64,000 nucleotides of DNA from Paracoccus sp. (in: a-proteobacteria) (GTDB taxonomy: Bacteria > Pseudomonadota > Alphaproteobacteria > Rhodobacterales > Rhodobacteraceae), in the NCBI RefSeq assembly GCF_030538495.1, contig NZ_JAUNTW010000010.1, positions 1 to 64,000 on the forward strand, given 5' to 3'. Both the position numbers and the translations under genes were made by a program. The notes beneath the pieces were generated by a model. That model was given only the letters and a program-made list of their open reading frames with translations, did not search any database and was not told the origin of the DNA. Each line of letters opens with the position of its first letter. Within the stretch, counting starts at the first letter, position 1. Below are positions 1 to 7,398 of the stretch, piece after piece.

Positions 1-2483
1 GGGTCGATACGGCCATGATCGGCCCGGTGGCTGACCACGGTGCGATCAAGCTGCGCCTTGAGGGCGTCGCGGAATCCGCCCCATGGCGGCGGGATCGAGC
101 CGGCCAGTTCGTCCAGCCCGTTTTCAACATTGGCCTTGGCGATATCGGCGATGCGTTTGACCATGCTTTGATCGGTTGCGCCGATCACGGCGGCGTCGAT
201 CATGTGGTGACGATGATCCTGACGGTTCTTGGCCTTTGACGTGCCGCGATGGGCGTCCGGCAGCAGGCTGTTCAGCTCCCAATGACGGCGCAGCAATTCC
301 GTCAGCTTGCCCGCGACAACCCAGATCGGGCGGCGGCCTTCATGCAGGGCATCGGCATACAGGCTTTCCAGATATTCCCGCGCCAGCCGCGACAGATATT
401 GCGTATCAACCAAGGCGCGGGCGGTGAAATCGCGCGTGCCTTCGAATTTTTCCATGGCATCCGGCTGAAAGCGCCAGCGTTTGCCATCGGGCAGGTTTTT
501 CAGATTGGCCTCGATGATCGACCATTTCGATGTGCCGCCCCACGCCTCCCACGGGGTTTGGTTGCGTTTGTCGCGGTTTGCGGATTTCAGGCAGATGGTG
601 CGATTGTTAAAGCTGTCGTCCAGCGTGCGGGAATAGGGCAGGATGTGGTCGATGTCGCAACTGCCGTCGAACAGCATCGCCGCCGAAATCATCGTGCCGG
701 TATATGGGCAGCAGCGTTTCAGCGCATCGGCCGACGATTCTTCCCAGACCCGCAAAATGGCGCGATTGCGGCCGTTATCTTCGACCTTTAATTCCTCGAT
801 CAGCTTTTGACTGCGCGATTCGGCGGCCTTTTGGTTTTTCGTGTTTTTCTGCGCCAGTTCGCGTTTTTGATCCTCGCTCATCTTCAGATTGCGGGCCAGC
901 TCCAGCACGATCTGATAGGGGCGGCCATAGATGTCGATGATCCGGTTCACCAGCCGCCGGATTTGGCCCAGGCCGATATGCACCGTCGGGTTGGTGATCC
1001 GGCCAAAGCGGGTGACATCGTCATCGCTTTCTTCGCCCGTGCCGGGCAGGACGTGACGGTCAAGGATTTGCCCGTAATAGGGCAGCCGGTCCAGCACCTC
1101 GCCGGTGGCAAGATGCGAATGGTTCCAGCCGCAAAATTCGACGGCCTCGTTATAGGTGGCGACCTCTTGATCCGCCGTGCCGCCAATCAGCGCGGCAAGA
1201 ATGCGGCGGGTGGCGGTTTCGCCAAGGCGCCCGAAGCCTTCGGGCAAGGGGGCGTCGGCGATCGCGCGGGCGCGTTCCCGGTCAAAGCCGGTGCGGTCCA
1301 CCAGCCAGTTCACCAGCTTTTCGCCGTCCTGTTCGTCGCGCAGGTGCTGGATGATCTCCCATTGCTGATCGGGGTTCAGGGTGGACCAGCCGGGACCATA
1401 GCGGTCAGGATGGGCAAGGCTCATCCGAACCGGATCGCAGGCAATCGCATCGCGCATCGCCGTTTCCAGAGAGAAGCTTTCATCCGGGCGCAGCTTGATC
1501 ACCTTTTTCAGCGCAACCAGCGTCAGCTTGTTCGCTCCGGGGCTTTTGGCAGGGGCCTTGCCGTTCAGCGCGGTGATGATCTTGTCGCGCTCCTCGCGGG
1601 TCAGGCGGCGCTTGGGCTGACCGGGCGCGGTGACGCGCAGCATGTTCACGGTCTCATACATCGTTCGCTGTTGGGTCAGCGGATGGGCCTTTGGCAAGCG
1701 GCGTTCAGGCAGGAACAGGCACCGCCCGATGGCGGGGGCTTTCAGTGGGCGCTGATAAAAGATCGTCTCGAAAATCTGGTCGCGCAGCTCCTCGGTCAGT
1801 TCAGGGTGATGCGGGGCCTGCGCCTGCCAGATCTTGTGGAACTCTTCCTCCAGATGGCGGCGGTCGGGATAGAAATCGTAACCCGGCGTTTCTTTACCAT
1901 CCTCGCCGGTCATATGCGGGTTGATGCGCGTGCGGACCGAGGGCACCGCGCGGGCGTCATCCGCACTGGCACGGCGTTTGTGCAGGAACTCGCCATAGCT
2001 GCGCGCGCCCGCCGCCATCATGGCCTGATCCAGCCGGGCCGAGCCATCCGCAATCAACCCGCCTTCGTTGCTGCCCTTGTCCGTGCGGCGGTTCGATTTA
2101 AACCCGCGCCGCTGGTTCAAATGGAACAGGGCGCGGCCCAGATGCGTCAGGGGCAGCGCCTGATCCAGCCCGGAGGCCCGCAGCGCATAGGGATCAAGCG
2201 CGGTCAGCGCCGCCGCTTCATCGGGATTTTGCGGCATCAGTCCGGCTTCAGCCATGCGCTTCATCAGCATGGTCCGGCGGCGCAGATAACGATCACGCCG
2301 CCGCCGCATAGCGCGGGCCGTGCGCCGCCCGACGGCCAGCGACTGCCCGGTCTTGGCTTCGCGCCCATCGCCAGAAATCCGCACGCCGCCGTCGATAATG
2401 CGCGCGGGGCGGCCGTTGACGATCTCGTAGAGGATCCACCCGATGGATGAGGTGCCGACGTCAAGGGCAAGGCGTGTGAGCAT
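1..2483 (-). CDS. cas9: Type II-C Cas9 endonuclease, C-terminus cut by window edge
   Basis: RNA-guided DNA endonuclease, effector of a type II CRISPR-Cas system. The 827 visible residues contain, in order: RuvC-I with the motif ALDVGTSSIGW (Asp8), an Arg-rich bridge helix at about residues 50-75, a helical recognition lobe with the family phrase EEEFHKIW, RuvC-II (IVLELARN, Glu528), an HNH domain with CDIDHILP (Asp612, His613) followed by the N-containing second half, and RuvC-III (RHHMIDAAVIG, Asp763). All nuclease residues are intact, so the enzyme should cut both strands. The REC lobe is short, as in compact II-C proteins. The start ATG is preceded by AAGGA at a good distance. The PAM-interacting domain, and presumably cas1, cas2 and the array, lie beyond position 1. 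The frame stays open to the edge. The adjacent tracrRNA at 2847-2930 supports the call. Confidence 0.96.
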   Translation of the reverse strand, partial: MLTRLALDVGTSSIGWILYEIVNGRPARIIDGGVRISGDGREAKTGQSLAVGRRTARAMRRRRDRYLRRRTMLMKRMAEAGLMPQNPDEAAALTALDPYALRASGLDQALPLTHLGRALFHLNQRRGFKSNRRTDKGSNEGGLIADGSARLDQAMMAAGARSYGEFLHKRRASADDARAVPSVRTRINPHMTGEDGKETPGYDFYPDRRHLEEEFHKIWQAQAPHHPELTEELRDQIFETIFYQRPLKAPAIGRCLFLPERRLPKAHPLTQQRTMYETVNMLRVTAPGQPKRRLTREERDKIITALNGKAPAKSPGANKLTLVALKKVIKLRPDESFSLETAMRDAIACDPVRMSLAHPDRYGPGWSTLNPDQQWEIIQHLRDEQDGEKLVNWLVDRTGFDRERARAIADAPLPEGFGRLGETATRRILAALIGGTADQEVATYNEAVEFCGWNHSHLATGEVLDRLPYYGQILDRHVLPGTGEESDDDVTRFGRITNPTVHIGLGQIRRLVNRIIDIYGRPYQIVLELARNLKMSEDQKRELAQKNTKNQKAAESRSQKLIEELKVEDNGRNRAILRVWEESSADALKRCCPYTGTMISAAMLFDGSCDIDHILPYSRTLDDSFNNRTICLKSANRDKRNQTPWEAWGGTSKWSIIEANLKNLPDGKRWRFQPDAMEKFEGTRDFTARALVDTQYLSRLAREYLESLYADALHEGRRPIWVVAGKLTELLRRHWELNSLLPDAHRGTSKAKNRQDHRHHMIDAAVIGATDQSMVKRIADIAKANVENGLDELAGSIPPPWGGFRDALKAQLDRTVVSHRADHGRID

Positions 2484-2566
2484 GGTCGTGTCCTTATTCT
2501 TGCGATGGTGGTGGCAGGTTAGCGTGGGGTTGGGGTAAATCGATTTGTTTGGGCGTGTTAATTAAA

Positions 2567-2576
2567 TATCATTGAG
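2567..2576 (+). promoter_or_regulatory. Putative self-target in the cas9 upstream region
   Basis: The decamer TATCATTGAG lies 84 bp upstream of the cas9 ATG, inside the most AT-rich stretch of the intergenic region (about 2555-2590), where the leftward cas9 promoter probably sits. The same decamer occurs at 2764-2773, directly abutting a degenerate CRISPR repeat inside the tracrRNA precursor. If that RNA acts as a natural single guide, this site is its protospacer, and the 3' flank GAAATTTT on the + strand would hold the PAM. The PAM of this Cas9 is unknown and no clean -35/-10 pair for cas9 can be assigned, so the regulatory role is inference. Confidence 0.5.
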
Positions 2577-2682
2577 GAAATTTTATTTGCGTGTGCGTGG
2601 TGGCCTTGGCAAGCTTAATTGTTCGTATTTCCTTGGCGGACTGATCCCAGCATGTTCGTGGGGGCTGGCACATGACACGCGG

Positions 2683-2710
2683 TTGCTGGTAAGTGGAGAC
2701 AGGCTAAAGT
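2683..2710 (+). promoter_or_regulatory. Candidate promoter of the long tracrRNA form
   Basis: TTGCTG (2683-2688) and TAAAGT (2705-2710) are separated by 16 bp, a plausible sigma-70-type pair. It would start a rightward transcript near 2717, running through the guide, pseudo-repeat, anti-repeat and terminator. The match is modest and other starts closer to 2764 are possible. Confidence 0.3.
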
Positions 2711-2812
2711 GCGCAACTGAACGAAAATCTCAATGCCTTCCGAGACTTTTTCAGACCCGGCAGTATCATTGAGTTCCCGCTGGACCGCGTTTCATGACGG
2801 CGAATATTGTGC

Positions 2813-2842
2813 TTGACTATGTGGCCAAGCTGCTGGTAAGGC
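2813..2842 (+). promoter_or_regulatory. Candidate promoter of the short tracrRNA
   Basis: TTGACT at 2813-2818 is a strong -35 hexamer. A weak -10 (TAAGGC, 2837-2842) follows after 18 bp. Transcription would begin at about 2848, exactly where the anti-repeat region starts, giving an 80-nt tracrRNA. The promoter lies in the loop between pseudo-repeat and anti-repeat, so long and short forms could be made from nested promoters. Confidence 0.5.
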
Positions 2843-2846
2843 AAAA

Positions 2847-2930
2847 AATATTCAGAAATCGTTGGTCGAGTGGCTAACAAGCTCGACAGAGCACCACATT
2901 AAAACACGGGCTACGGCCCGTGTTTTCATT
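2847..2930 (+). ncRNA. tracrRNA (short form)
   Basis: The segment has the standard tracrRNA order. An anti-repeat (about 2847-2878) is followed by a small nexus-like stem-loop, GCTC-GACA-GAGC (2881-2892), a short linker, and a perfect 11-bp terminator hairpin (2901-2926) ending in a T-run. It lies upstream of and divergent from cas9, a common place for tracrRNA in type II-C loci. The anti-repeat pairs with the degenerate repeat 55-85 bp upstream, which supports its identity even though the true array is outside the window. The RNA would pair with pre-crRNA, allow RNase III processing and anchor crRNA in Cas9. The 5' end is estimated from the promoter at 2813-2842. Confidence 0.82.
2901..2928 (+). 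terminator. Rho-independent terminator of the tracrRNA
   Basis: A perfect 11-bp stem (AAAACACGGGC with GCCCGTGTTTT) with a TACG loop is followed by CATTT. It closes the tracrRNA. Because the stem ends in A/T runs on both sides it could also act on the other strand. Confidence 0.85.
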
Positions 2931-3068
2931 TGTGTGCGGATCAGCGTTCTAAGCCAAGCCGGTCTCGTTCGAACGCGCGCGACCCCACCGGCCCTACTCC
3001 CGAATTGAAACACCTCGCCCGCGATGCTAAGCCTGCCTGCGTCGCATAACCAAGACGGGGGCAGCAGC

Positions 3069-3902
3069 ATGAACCTTGACCGCGGGCCGCGTGTTCCTGC
3101 CGATCCTCGGCTGTCGGTTGTGGTGATGTCGGTGGATTGCGACCCGAACGCGCTGCTGGCGGTTCAGTCGATCCCCGGCGGGTTTGAGAAAATTCTGGTC
3201 AATACCGGGCAGGGCAGCTTTCGCGGCGCGGTCGGTCTGGATGACGTGATTCTGGTCGAAGATGATCGCAAAGCCTTGCCCGGCCGCACCCGCAATCTGG
3301 GGATTGCGCAGGCAAGCGCGCCGATCATTGCCTTTCTGGCGGCCGATTGTGTCATGCCGGCGGCGGCCTATGACCGGCGGATGGTGGCGCATCGGGACGG
3401 CTATGATCTGGTGTCGTCCACGCTGCGGCCTTATGGCGATTCGTTGGCGTCCTGGGCGTCGTATCTTTATCTGCACAAAAGCCGGATGCCCGAATTTCAG
3501 AAACCGGGCAGTTCGCTGTTCGGCGTGTCCTATCGCCGCGATGTATTCGACCGGCTGGGCCTGTTCCGCGAAGATATGCGCATCGCCGAAGATACCGAAT
3601 TCAACGCGCGCTGCACCGGGTTGCGGTCGTTGCTGGCGCGCGATGTGGTGACCTATCATCGTTACCCCGAAACGCTGCGCGAAGCCTGTCGCGATGTGGC
3701 GCGGCGCGCAGTGATTGAAATGCGGTCACGGCAGCGCAGCGGGCTGCGTCAGGCGCGGGGTGAGGCTCTGAAATCGCTGAAGCTGTCTCTGGGGATAATG
3801 CTGTCGCCCAAGGCCCCGATGCGCGCACGGATGGCGGCGTTTTTGGTGCCGGTGCTGGGCATGGCCGCGATGATGGCGGCGCTGATCGCGCGCAACGCAT
3901 AA
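3069..3902 (+). CDS. Glycosyltransferase family 2-like protein
   Basis: A 277-residue protein that resembles GT-A fold family 2 glycosyltransferases. Near the N-terminus the strand LSVVVMSVDCDP is followed by a NTGQGS loop, and a conserved R-N-L-G-I segment (NLGIAQASAPIIAFL) precedes AADC, which takes the place of the metal-binding DxD. Later RIAEDTEFNAR matches the acidic ED motif of the acceptor site. A hydrophobic helix near the C-terminus (LVPVLGMAAMMAALI) may tether it to the membrane. The start at 3069 has GGGGG upstream; an in-frame ATG at 3024 is also possible. The missing canonical DxD and unknown sugar donor leave the substrate open. It stands alone between the tracrRNA and tRNA-Lys. 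Confidence 0.7.
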   Translation: MNLDRGPRVPADPRLSVVVMSVDCDPNALLAVQSIPGGFEKILVNTGQGSFRGAVGLDDVILVEDDRKALPGRTRNLGIAQASAPIIAFLAADCVMPAAAYDRRMVAHRDGYDLVSSTLRPYGDSLASWASYLYLHKSRMPEFQKPGSSLFGVSYRRDVFDRLGLFREDMRIAEDTEFNARCTGLRSLLARDVVTYHRYPETLREACRDVARRAVIEMRSRQRSGLRQARGEALKSLKLSLGIMLSPKAPMRARMAAFLVPVLGMAAMMAALIARNA

Positions 3903-3927
3903 AGCGCCCCTAACGGTCGCTGCGTCG

Positions 3928-3948
3928 GTATTTATGCGGAATAAATAC
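3928..3948. other. AT-rich perfect hairpin between glycosyltransferase and tRNA-Lys
   Basis: GTATTTAT and ATAAATAC form a perfect 8-bp stem around a GCGGA loop. It lies just downstream of both converging genes. It could end or process either transcript, but there is no T-run, so terminator function is uncertain. Confidence 0.35.
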
Positions 3949-3950
3949 AA

Positions 3951-4026
3951 TGGTGAGCCCGACAGGATTCGAACCTGTGACCCACTGATTAAAAGTCAGT
4001 TGCTCTACCAACTGAGCTACGGGCCC
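3951..4026 (-). tRNA. tRNA-Lys (anticodon TTT)
   Basis: On the minus strand the 76-nt segment begins GGGCCCGTAGCTCAGTTGG, has the anticodon loop CTTTTAA with anticodon TTT, the T-arm GGTTCGAATCC, and an encoded 3' CCA. The acceptor stem pairs fully with one G-U. It should decode AAA and AAG. Confidence 0.98.
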
Positions 4027-4131
4027 ACTCTGTGAGGGGGGTGTTTAGGGATATGTGCCGGGGGGGTCAAGCGCAAAAAACAGGTTTTTGCGCCTCTGGT
4101 GAAAAAAAACCGGGCGCATTATATCGGGGGC

Positions 4132-4941
4132 ATGGAAAACACCGCCCCCCTTTCGCTCAGCTTTATGAAAATGCACGGGCTTGGCAATGATTTTGTCGTC
4201 CTTGATTCACGTCACCGCGATGCGGTGGTGACGCCGGACCTGGCGCGCGCCATGGGCGACCGGCATCGCGGCGTGGGCTTTGACCAACTGGCCGAAATTC
4301 GCGCCAGCGACCGCGCCACGATTGCGCTGGATTTCTGGAACAGCGACGGATCGCGGGCGGGGGCCTGTGGCAACGCGACCCGCTGCGTGGGCGATTTTAT
4401 CCTGTGTGATCTGGGGCTTGGCGATATGACCATCGAAACGCAACGCGGCATTTTGCAGGTGCGGCGTGACGGGGATCTGGTCGCGGTGAATATGGGCGCG
4501 CCGATTCTGGACTGGCAGGGGGTGCCGCTGGCGCAGCCCGTGGACCCCGCGCATCTGCCGATTGCGGGCGATCCGGTGGCGGTCGGCATGGGCAACCCGC
4601 ATTGCGTGTTTTTCGTGCCGGATGCCGACGCCGTGGACCTGCCGCGCGACGGGGCGGCGCATGAACATCACCCTTTGTTCCCCGAATCAACCAATGTGGA
4701 ATATGCCAGCCTGACTGCGCCGGACCGGCTGCGGATGCGGGTCTGGGAACGCGGTGCGGGGATCACGCAGGCCTGCGGGTCGGGCGCCTGCGCGGCGGCG
4801 GTTGCGGCGCATCGGCGCGGGTTGACGGGGCGGCGGGTTGCGGTCGATCTGGACGGCGGGCGGCTGGACATTGACTGGCGCGATGACGGCGTGTGGATGA
4901 CCGGCCCGGTCGCCTATGTGTTCAACGGGGTGTGGCTGTGA
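4132..4941 (+). CDS. dapF: Diaminopimelate epimerase
   Basis: Cytoplasmic PLP-independent epimerase converting LL- to meso-diaminopimelate, for lysine and peptidoglycan synthesis. The 269-residue protein starts with the family signature [15 protein letters not shown]. It has the two catalytic cysteines: Cys79 in GACGNATRC, and Cys215 in [12 protein letters not shown]. The middle contains MGNPHCVFF, a conserved substrate-binding strand. The ATG at 4132 is chosen because it sits just after GGGGG and before the conserved N-terminus; an upstream ATG-like start would add an unconserved lead. The stop overlaps the GTG of mtaB by four bases, so the two genes are translationally coupled, an order common in Rhodobacterales. 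Confidence 0.95.
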   Translation: MENTAPLSLSFMKMHGLGNDFVVLDSRHRDAVVTPDLARAMGDRHRGVGFDQLAEIRASDRATIALDFWNSDGSRAGACGNATRCVGDFILCDLGLGDMTIETQRGILQVRRDGDLVAVNMGAPILDWQGVPLAQPVDPAHLPIAGDPVAVGMGNPHCVFFVPDADAVDLPRDGAAHEHHPLFPESTNVEYASLTAPDRLRMRVWERGAGITQACGSGACAAAVAAHRRGLTGRRVAVDLDGGRLDIDWRDDGVWMTGPVAYVFNGVWL

Positions 4942-6188
4942 AACCGCCGGTGTTTTCAACGCTGGGCTGCCGCCTGAACGCCTACGAAACCGAGGCGATG
5001 CGCGAAATGGCGCAGGCGGCGGGCTTGGATGGCGCGGTCGTCGTGAACACCTGCGCGGTGACGGCCGAGGCGGTGCGCAAAGCCCGTCAGGAAATCCGCC
5101 GTCTTGCGCGCGAAAACCCCGGCGCGGCGGTGATCGTGACCGGCTGCGCGGCGCAGACCGAACCCGAAACATTCGCCGCCATGCCCGAGGTGACCCGCGT
5201 CATCGGCAACCACGAAAAGATGCAGCCCGAAACCTGGGCCGCGATGGGGCCGGATTTTATCGGAGACACCGAACGGGTGCAGGTCAACGACATCATGTCG
5301 GTGCAGGAAACGGCGGGGCATCTGATCGACGGGTTCGGGCGGCACCGCGCCTATGTTCAGGTGCAGAATGGCTGCGATCACCGTTGCACATTCTGCATCA
5401 TCCCCTTTGGTCGTGGCAATTCGCGCAGCGTCCCGGCGGGCGTTGTCGTGGAACAAATCAAACGTCTGGTCGGGCGCGGCTTTCACGAAGTCGTCCTGAC
5501 CGGGGTTGACCTTACGTCATGGGGCGCGGATTTGCCGGGCGAACCGCGTCTGGGCGATCTGGTCATGCGGATTTTGCGGCTGGTTCCCGATCTGCCGCGC
5601 CTGCGCATCAGCAGCATCGACAGCATCGAGGCTGACGACAACCTGATGCTGGCCATTGCGACCGAACCCCGCCTGATGCCGCATCTGCATCTGTCGCTGC
5701 AATCGGGCGATGACATGATCCTGAAACGGATGAAGCGCCGCCACCTGCGCGATGACGCGATCCGGTTCTGCAACGACGCGCGGCGGCTGCGCCCGGATAT
5801 GGTCTTTGGCGCTGATATTATTGCCGGATTTCCGACGGAAACGGATGCGATGTTCGAAAACTCGGTCCGGTTGGTGGATGATTGCGGGCTGACCTTTTTG
5901 CATGTGTTTCCGTTCAGCGCGCGTCAGGGAACGCCCGCGGCGCGGATGCCGCGCGTGCCGGGCGCGGCGATCAAGGACCGCGCCGCGCGTCTGCGGGCGG
6001 CGGGGGATCGCGCGCTGCGCCGCCATCTGGACGCGCAGATCGGCGCCTCGCATCGCATCCTGACCGAAGGCCCACGTCTGGGCCGGACCGAACAATTCAC
6101 CGAGGTCGCCTTTGACCGCGACATGCCCGAAGGTGCGTTGATGACGTTGACCATTTCGGGACATGATGGGGCGCGGCTGACGGTCTAA
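4938..6188 (+). CDS. mtaB: tRNA t6A37 methylthiotransferase MtaB
   Basis: Radical-SAM methylthiotransferase that converts t6A to ms2t6A at position 37 of ANN-decoding tRNAs. The 416-residue protein has an N-terminal UPF0004 domain with cluster cysteines ([22 protein letters not shown]), then the radical-SAM motif at Cys146, Cys150 and Cys153 ([13 protein letters not shown]). The radical-SAM barrel continues through [11 protein letters not shown] and [15 protein letters not shown] start at 4938 overlapping the dapF stop is preferred over an in-frame ATG inside dapF. MtaB is favoured over MiaB and RimO by STLGCRLN and by pairing with dapF. Confidence 0.92.
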   Translation: MKPPVFSTLGCRLNAYETEAMREMAQAAGLDGAVVVNTCAVTAEAVRKARQEIRRLARENPGAAVIVTGCAAQTEPETFAAMPEVTRVIGNHEKMQPETWAAMGPDFIGDTERVQVNDIMSVQETAGHLIDGFGRHRAYVQVQNGCDHRCTFCIIPFGRGNSRSVPAGVVVEQIKRLVGRGFHEVVLTGVDLTSWGADLPGEPRLGDLVMRILRLVPDLPRLRISSIDSIEADDNLMLAIATEPRLMPHLHLSLQSGDDMILKRMKRRHLRDDAIRFCNDARRLRPDMVFGADIIAGFPTETDAMFENSVRLVDDCGLTFLHVFPFSARQGTPAARMPRVPGAAIKDRAARLRAAGDRALRRHLDAQIGASHRILTEGPRLGRTEQFTEVAFDRDMPEGALMTLTISGHDGARLTV

Positions 6189-6248
6189 CGGGGGTTTTCC
6201 CGGCGCGGGTTTCGTGAAACGCTGCCCCGATCCGCGAAAGGAGTCCTG

Positions 6249-7175
6249 ATGACATTGCTGTTCACCCATCCCAGTGCCTCGGATCACGTCACCCCGGGCG
6301 GCCACCCCGAACAGGTCGCGCGTTACCGGGCGGTGATAGAGGCGCTGGCCGATCTGCCCCTGACCCGGCGTGATGCGCCGCTGGCCGATGACGCGCAGGT
6401 GCTGCGCTGTCACCCGGCGGATTATCTGGCGCGCATCCGGGCGGCGGTTCCGGCGCAGGGTCTGGCGATGCTGGACGCCGACACGCATCTGTCGCCGGGC
6501 AGTTTGACCGCCGCGCTGCATGGCGTCGGCGGGGCTTGCGCGGCGGTCGATGCGGTGCTGTCGGGGGATGCGCGCACAGCCTTTGTCGCCATGCGCCCGC
6601 CGGGGCATCACGCCGAAACCGATACGGCGATGGGGTTTTGTCTGTTCGGCAACACCGCGATTGCGGCGAAATATGCGCTGGATCATCACGGGCTGGAACG
6701 GGTCGCGGTGCTGGATTTCGACGTGCATCACGGCAACGGCACGCAGGATCTGCTGTGGACCGAATCGCGGGTGTTTTTCGCATCCACCCATCAGATGCCG
6801 CTGTATCCGGGCAGCGGAGCGACGGATGAACGCGGCGCACATGGGCAGATCGTGAACTGGCCTCTGCGCCCCGGATCGGATGGCGGTGATGCGTGGGCGG
6901 CGTGGTCCGCGATCCTGACCCGGTGCCGCGAATTTTCGCCGCAACTGGTCATCATTTCCGCCGGTTTTGATGCGCATACCGATGATCCGCTGGCCGAACT
7001 GAACTGGACCGACGGCGATTTTGCCGCAATCACCCGCGCAATCTGCGAAATGGCGGCGCAGTGCGGTGCGCCGGTGGTATCCTGTCTGGAAGGTGGCTAT
7101 GATCTGGCAGCTTTGGGCCGGTCTTGCCGCGCCCATGTTCAGGAATTGATAGGGGCCGACCGTGACCGCGATTGA
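6249..7175 (+). CDS. Histone deacetylase family protein
   Basis: Zinc-dependent deacetylase of the arginase/HDAC superfamily; in bacteria these act on acetylated polyamines, acetoin-related substrates or proteins. In 308 residues it shows the catalytic set: RPPGHHAE (tandem His), DFDVHHGNGT (zinc-binding Asp and His), GFDAHTDDP (second zinc Asp), and a late EGGYD glycine-rich turn. GHPE near residue 19 is also typical. AGGAG lies upstream of the ATG. It overlaps the GTG of xseB by 14 bp and begins the xseB-ispA-dxs run, an arrangement frequent in alphaproteobacteria. The true substrate cannot be told from sequence. Confidence 0.9.
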   Translation: MTLLFTHPSASDHVTPGGHPEQVARYRAVIEALADLPLTRRDAPLADDAQVLRCHPADYLARIRAAVPAQGLAMLDADTHLSPGSLTAALHGVGGACAAVDAVLSGDARTAFVAMRPPGHHAETDTAMGFCLFGNTAIAAKYALDHHGLERVAVLDFDVHHGNGTQDLLWTESRVFFASTHQMPLYPGSGATDERGAHGQIVNWPLRPGSDGGDAWAAWSAILTRCREFSPQLVIISAGFDAHTDDPLAELNWTDGDFAAITRAICEMAAQCGAPVVSCLEGGYDLAALGRSCRAHVQELIGADRDRD

Positions 7176-7398
7176 AAGCATGTCCTTTGAGGACGCGATG
7201 AAGGAATTGGAATCCACCGTGGCCAAGCTGGAAACCGGCCAAGCCACGCTGGAGGAATCCATTGCGCTGTATGAACGCGGCGCGGCCCTGCGCGCGCATT
7301 GCGAAAAACGCCTGCGCGCCGCCGAAGAACGCGTCGAAAAAATCACGCTGGCCGCGAATGGCCAACCCACCGGCACGGAACCCGCCGGGGGGCTGTGA
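7162..7398 (+). CDS. xseB: Exodeoxyribonuclease VII small subunit
   Basis: Accessory subunit of exonuclease VII, which degrades single-stranded DNA to oligonucleotides; several XseB copies bind each XseA. The 78-residue protein carries the family core FEDAMKELESTVAKLETG followed by LEESIALYERG, a helical hairpin of the usual length. The start is GTG, with AGGGG seven bases upstream and within the end of the deacetylase gene. Its stop overlaps the ispA ATG. The large subunit xseA is not in this window. Confidence 0.93.
   Translation: MTAIESMSFEDAMKELESTVAKLETGQATLEESIALYERGAALRAHCEKRLRAAEERVEKITLAANGQPTGTEPAGGL

Larger units (their letters stand above)
2764..2930 (+). ncRNA. Long tracrRNA form: candidate natural single-guide RNA (tracr-L-like)
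   Basis: This rightward RNA would contain (a) a guide ending in TATCATTGAG (2764-2773), identical to 2567-2576 upstream of cas9; (b) a degenerate repeat at 2773-2792; (c) a loop; (d) the anti-repeat at 2856-2878; and (e) the tracrRNA tail. By hand the degenerate repeat pairs with the anti-repeat over 18 base pairs, including three G-U or near-helix positions, with two single mismatches and small bulges typical of crRNA:tracrRNA duplexes. A further perfect 7-bp helix joins GAATATT (2802-2808) to AATATTC (2847-2853). In Streptococcus pyogenes the long tracrRNA (tracr-L) uses this same plan: an 11-nt guide plus a crRNA mimic sends Cas9 to its own promoter and represses it without cutting. The 5' end is not fixed and expression is not shown, so the role is inferred from structure. 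Confidence 0.6.

Noticed and set aside
2729..2773. Inverted CTCAATG/CATTGAG pair as a terminator
   Set aside because: The loop is about 31 nt, the stem is only 7 bp and AT-rich, and no T-run follows. A guide-masking hairpin or chance fits better.
1..3068. A CRISPR array within the window
   Set aside because: Only a single degenerate repeat (2773-2792) and its anti-repeat are seen. No regularly spaced repeats occur, so the array must be to the left of position 1.
3951..4026. Integrated element at tRNA-Lys, tRNA-Ser or tRNA-Val
   Set aside because: No integrase gene and no duplicated tRNA 3' end are found near any of the three.
4070..4092. Hairpin GCGCAAAAA/TTTTTGCGC before dapF as a terminator
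   Set aside because: No T-run after the stem and no rightward gene just upstream to end. It may simply lie in the dapF leader.
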